This document shows, piece after piece, positions 15,784 through 16,382 of a stretch of 16,382 bases of DNA. The DNA lies in the NCBI RefSeq assembly GCF_041601295.1, contig NZ_JBFIII010000071.1:1-16382 (forward strand), given 5' to 3'. The notes below the pieces were generated by a model. It did not search any database. It saw nothing but the letters and a program-made list of their open reading frames with translations, and was not told the DNA's origin. The position numbers and the translations under genes are program-made. Each line of letters opens with the position of its first letter. The first letter of the stretch is position 1. This DNA comes from Immundisolibacter sp. (GTDB lineage: Bacteria > Pseudomonadota > Gammaproteobacteria > Immundisolibacterales > Immundisolibacteraceae).

Positions 15784-16382
15784 TTAACCTCTCATCTCGT
15801 GGCGACGTGGCCGCCATCGATTATGGTTCCACATCCATTGCTCTGGGTGCTGGCGAATCCAGCCACCGAATATCCGGTGCAACTGCGCCGTAATAGCCAG
15901 TTCGTCGGCCTTGCGATCACCGCTCGCCAGCGGTTCCAGGGCTGGCTCGAACACCAGCCGGTGGCCAGTGCCGGCGCGCACGGCGTATGCCGGCACAATG
16001 GCTGCACCGGTACGCAGGTGCAATGATGCGGTACCGGTGGCGCACCAGGCCGGCTGACCCAGGAAATCGACTTTAACGTCGTTCGAACGGCGGTCCGCAA
16101 CGATAAACAGAATGCCATTACTGCGCAGCAGTTTCAGGCAGGCATGCGCATTGTCACGGCTCAGCGGCGTGTTGTAGAAGGTCAGACCCATGCGAGAGAC
16201 CGCCGCGGCTTGCGCGGCGTGTGCAACCGGGTTACTCGGCAGGCGCAGCAGGGATCCGGTAACGCAACCACGTTCGTTCAGATATCGCGGCAGCAGCGTC
16301 CAGCCGCCGATATGCGCTGTCGCCAGCAGCACGCCCTTGCCAGCGGCCAGAGCGGCATCCAGGTGCTCCAGACCGTCGACCC
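15784..16382 (-). CDS. LpxL/HtrB-type lysophospholipid/lipid A acyltransferase, C-terminal part (5' end outside window)
   Basis: The frame is open to the right edge, so only the C-terminal ~199 residues are seen. They match the KDO2-lipid A acyltransferase (LPLAT) family: VLLATAHIGGW, then VKVDFLGQPAWCATGTASL, HLRTGAAIVPAYAV and the C-terminal PEQWMWNHNRWRPR. Family members are inner-membrane-associated and move acyl chains onto lipid A or other glycolipids. The first conserved block is odd. The usual HX4(D/E) catalytic pair would read HxGxWE/D, but here it reads H-I-G-G-W-T, so a Thr is in the acidic position. The protein may be inactive, use another residue, or belong to a divergent subfamily. 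It ends 6 nt before the acyl-CoA ligase start, which suggests shared transcription. The GTG at 16332 is not the true start. Confidence 0.85.
   Translation of the reverse strand, partial: VDGLEHLDAALAAGKGVLLATAHIGGWTLLPRYLNERGCVTGSLLRLPSNPVAHAAQAAAVSRMGLTFYNTPLSRDNAHACLKLLRSNGILFIVADRRSNDVKVDFLGQPAWCATGTASLHLRTGAAIVPAYAVRAGTGHRLVFEPALEPLASGDRKADELAITAQLHRIFGGWIRQHPEQWMWNHNRWRPRRHEMRG
15788..15793 (-). promoter_or_regulatory. Shine-Dalgarno for the acyl-CoA ligase inside the acyltransferase end
   Basis: GAGAGG on the minus strand sits 10 nt before the ligase ATG at 15777 and overlaps the last codons of the acyltransferase, which supports coupled translation. Confidence 0.5.

Noticed and set aside
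14917..16026. 369-residue open frame on the plus strand opposite the ligase and acyltransferase
   Set aside because: It runs antisense to two genes with complete motifs and is His/Gln/Arg-rich, as expected for a shadow frame.
1..16382. Mobile elements, CRISPR arrays, tRNA or rRNA genes, defence systems
   Set aside because: Reading both strands I found no transposase, integrase, evenly spaced repeats, tRNA-like fold or nuclease/toxin genes; apart from short inverted repeats the window holds ordinary single-copy genes.

Overview
This is a high-GC window, probably from an environmental member of the Pseudomonadota. Gammaproteobacteria is my best guess because of the DUF1302/DUF1329 pair, SelO, separate OtsA and OtsB genes and an LpxL-type acyltransferase, but the sequence alone does not fix the lineage. 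It holds 13 protein genes, one of them cut by the right edge. I see no rRNA, tRNA, CRISPR array or insertion sequence.

Left block (57-4926, plus strand): three exported proteins in a row. These are a periplasmic c-type cytochrome/beta-propeller protein with an N-terminal carboxypeptidase-regulatory-like domain, a DUF1302 outer-membrane beta-barrel and a DUF1329 periplasmic protein. They look like one envelope system of unknown substrate, closed by a strong intrinsic terminator at 4949-4975. The DUF1302/DUF1329 part is visibly less GC-rich than its surroundings. It is followed by selO (protein AMPylase) in the same direction.

Middle block (6607-9092): a small SnoaL-like NTF2-fold protein on the minus strand diverges from a Rieske non-haem iron dioxygenase alpha/beta pair on the plus strand. 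The 269-bp space between them contains a 20-bp near-perfect palindrome that could be an operator. No ferredoxin or reductase partner is present.

Right block (9116-12529, minus strand): otsB, an mscS-family channel gene and otsA form a tightly overlapping operon (4-bp and 8-bp overlaps). This joins trehalose synthesis and osmolyte release in one transcript. Upstream are a luciferase-like flavin monooxygenase (minus) and a divergent GNAT acetyltransferase (plus). The latter converges on an acyl-CoA synthetase-like AMP ligase, sharing a CTAG stop overlap. The ligase lies 6 nt behind an LpxL/HtrB-type acyltransferase that runs off the window and appears to lack the acidic residue of its HX4D/E motif.

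The clearest points of interest are the haem-propeller/DUF1302/DUF1329 envelope cassette, the otsB-mscS-otsA osmotic operon, the possible operator at 7096-7115 and the acyltransferase with an altered catalytic motif.
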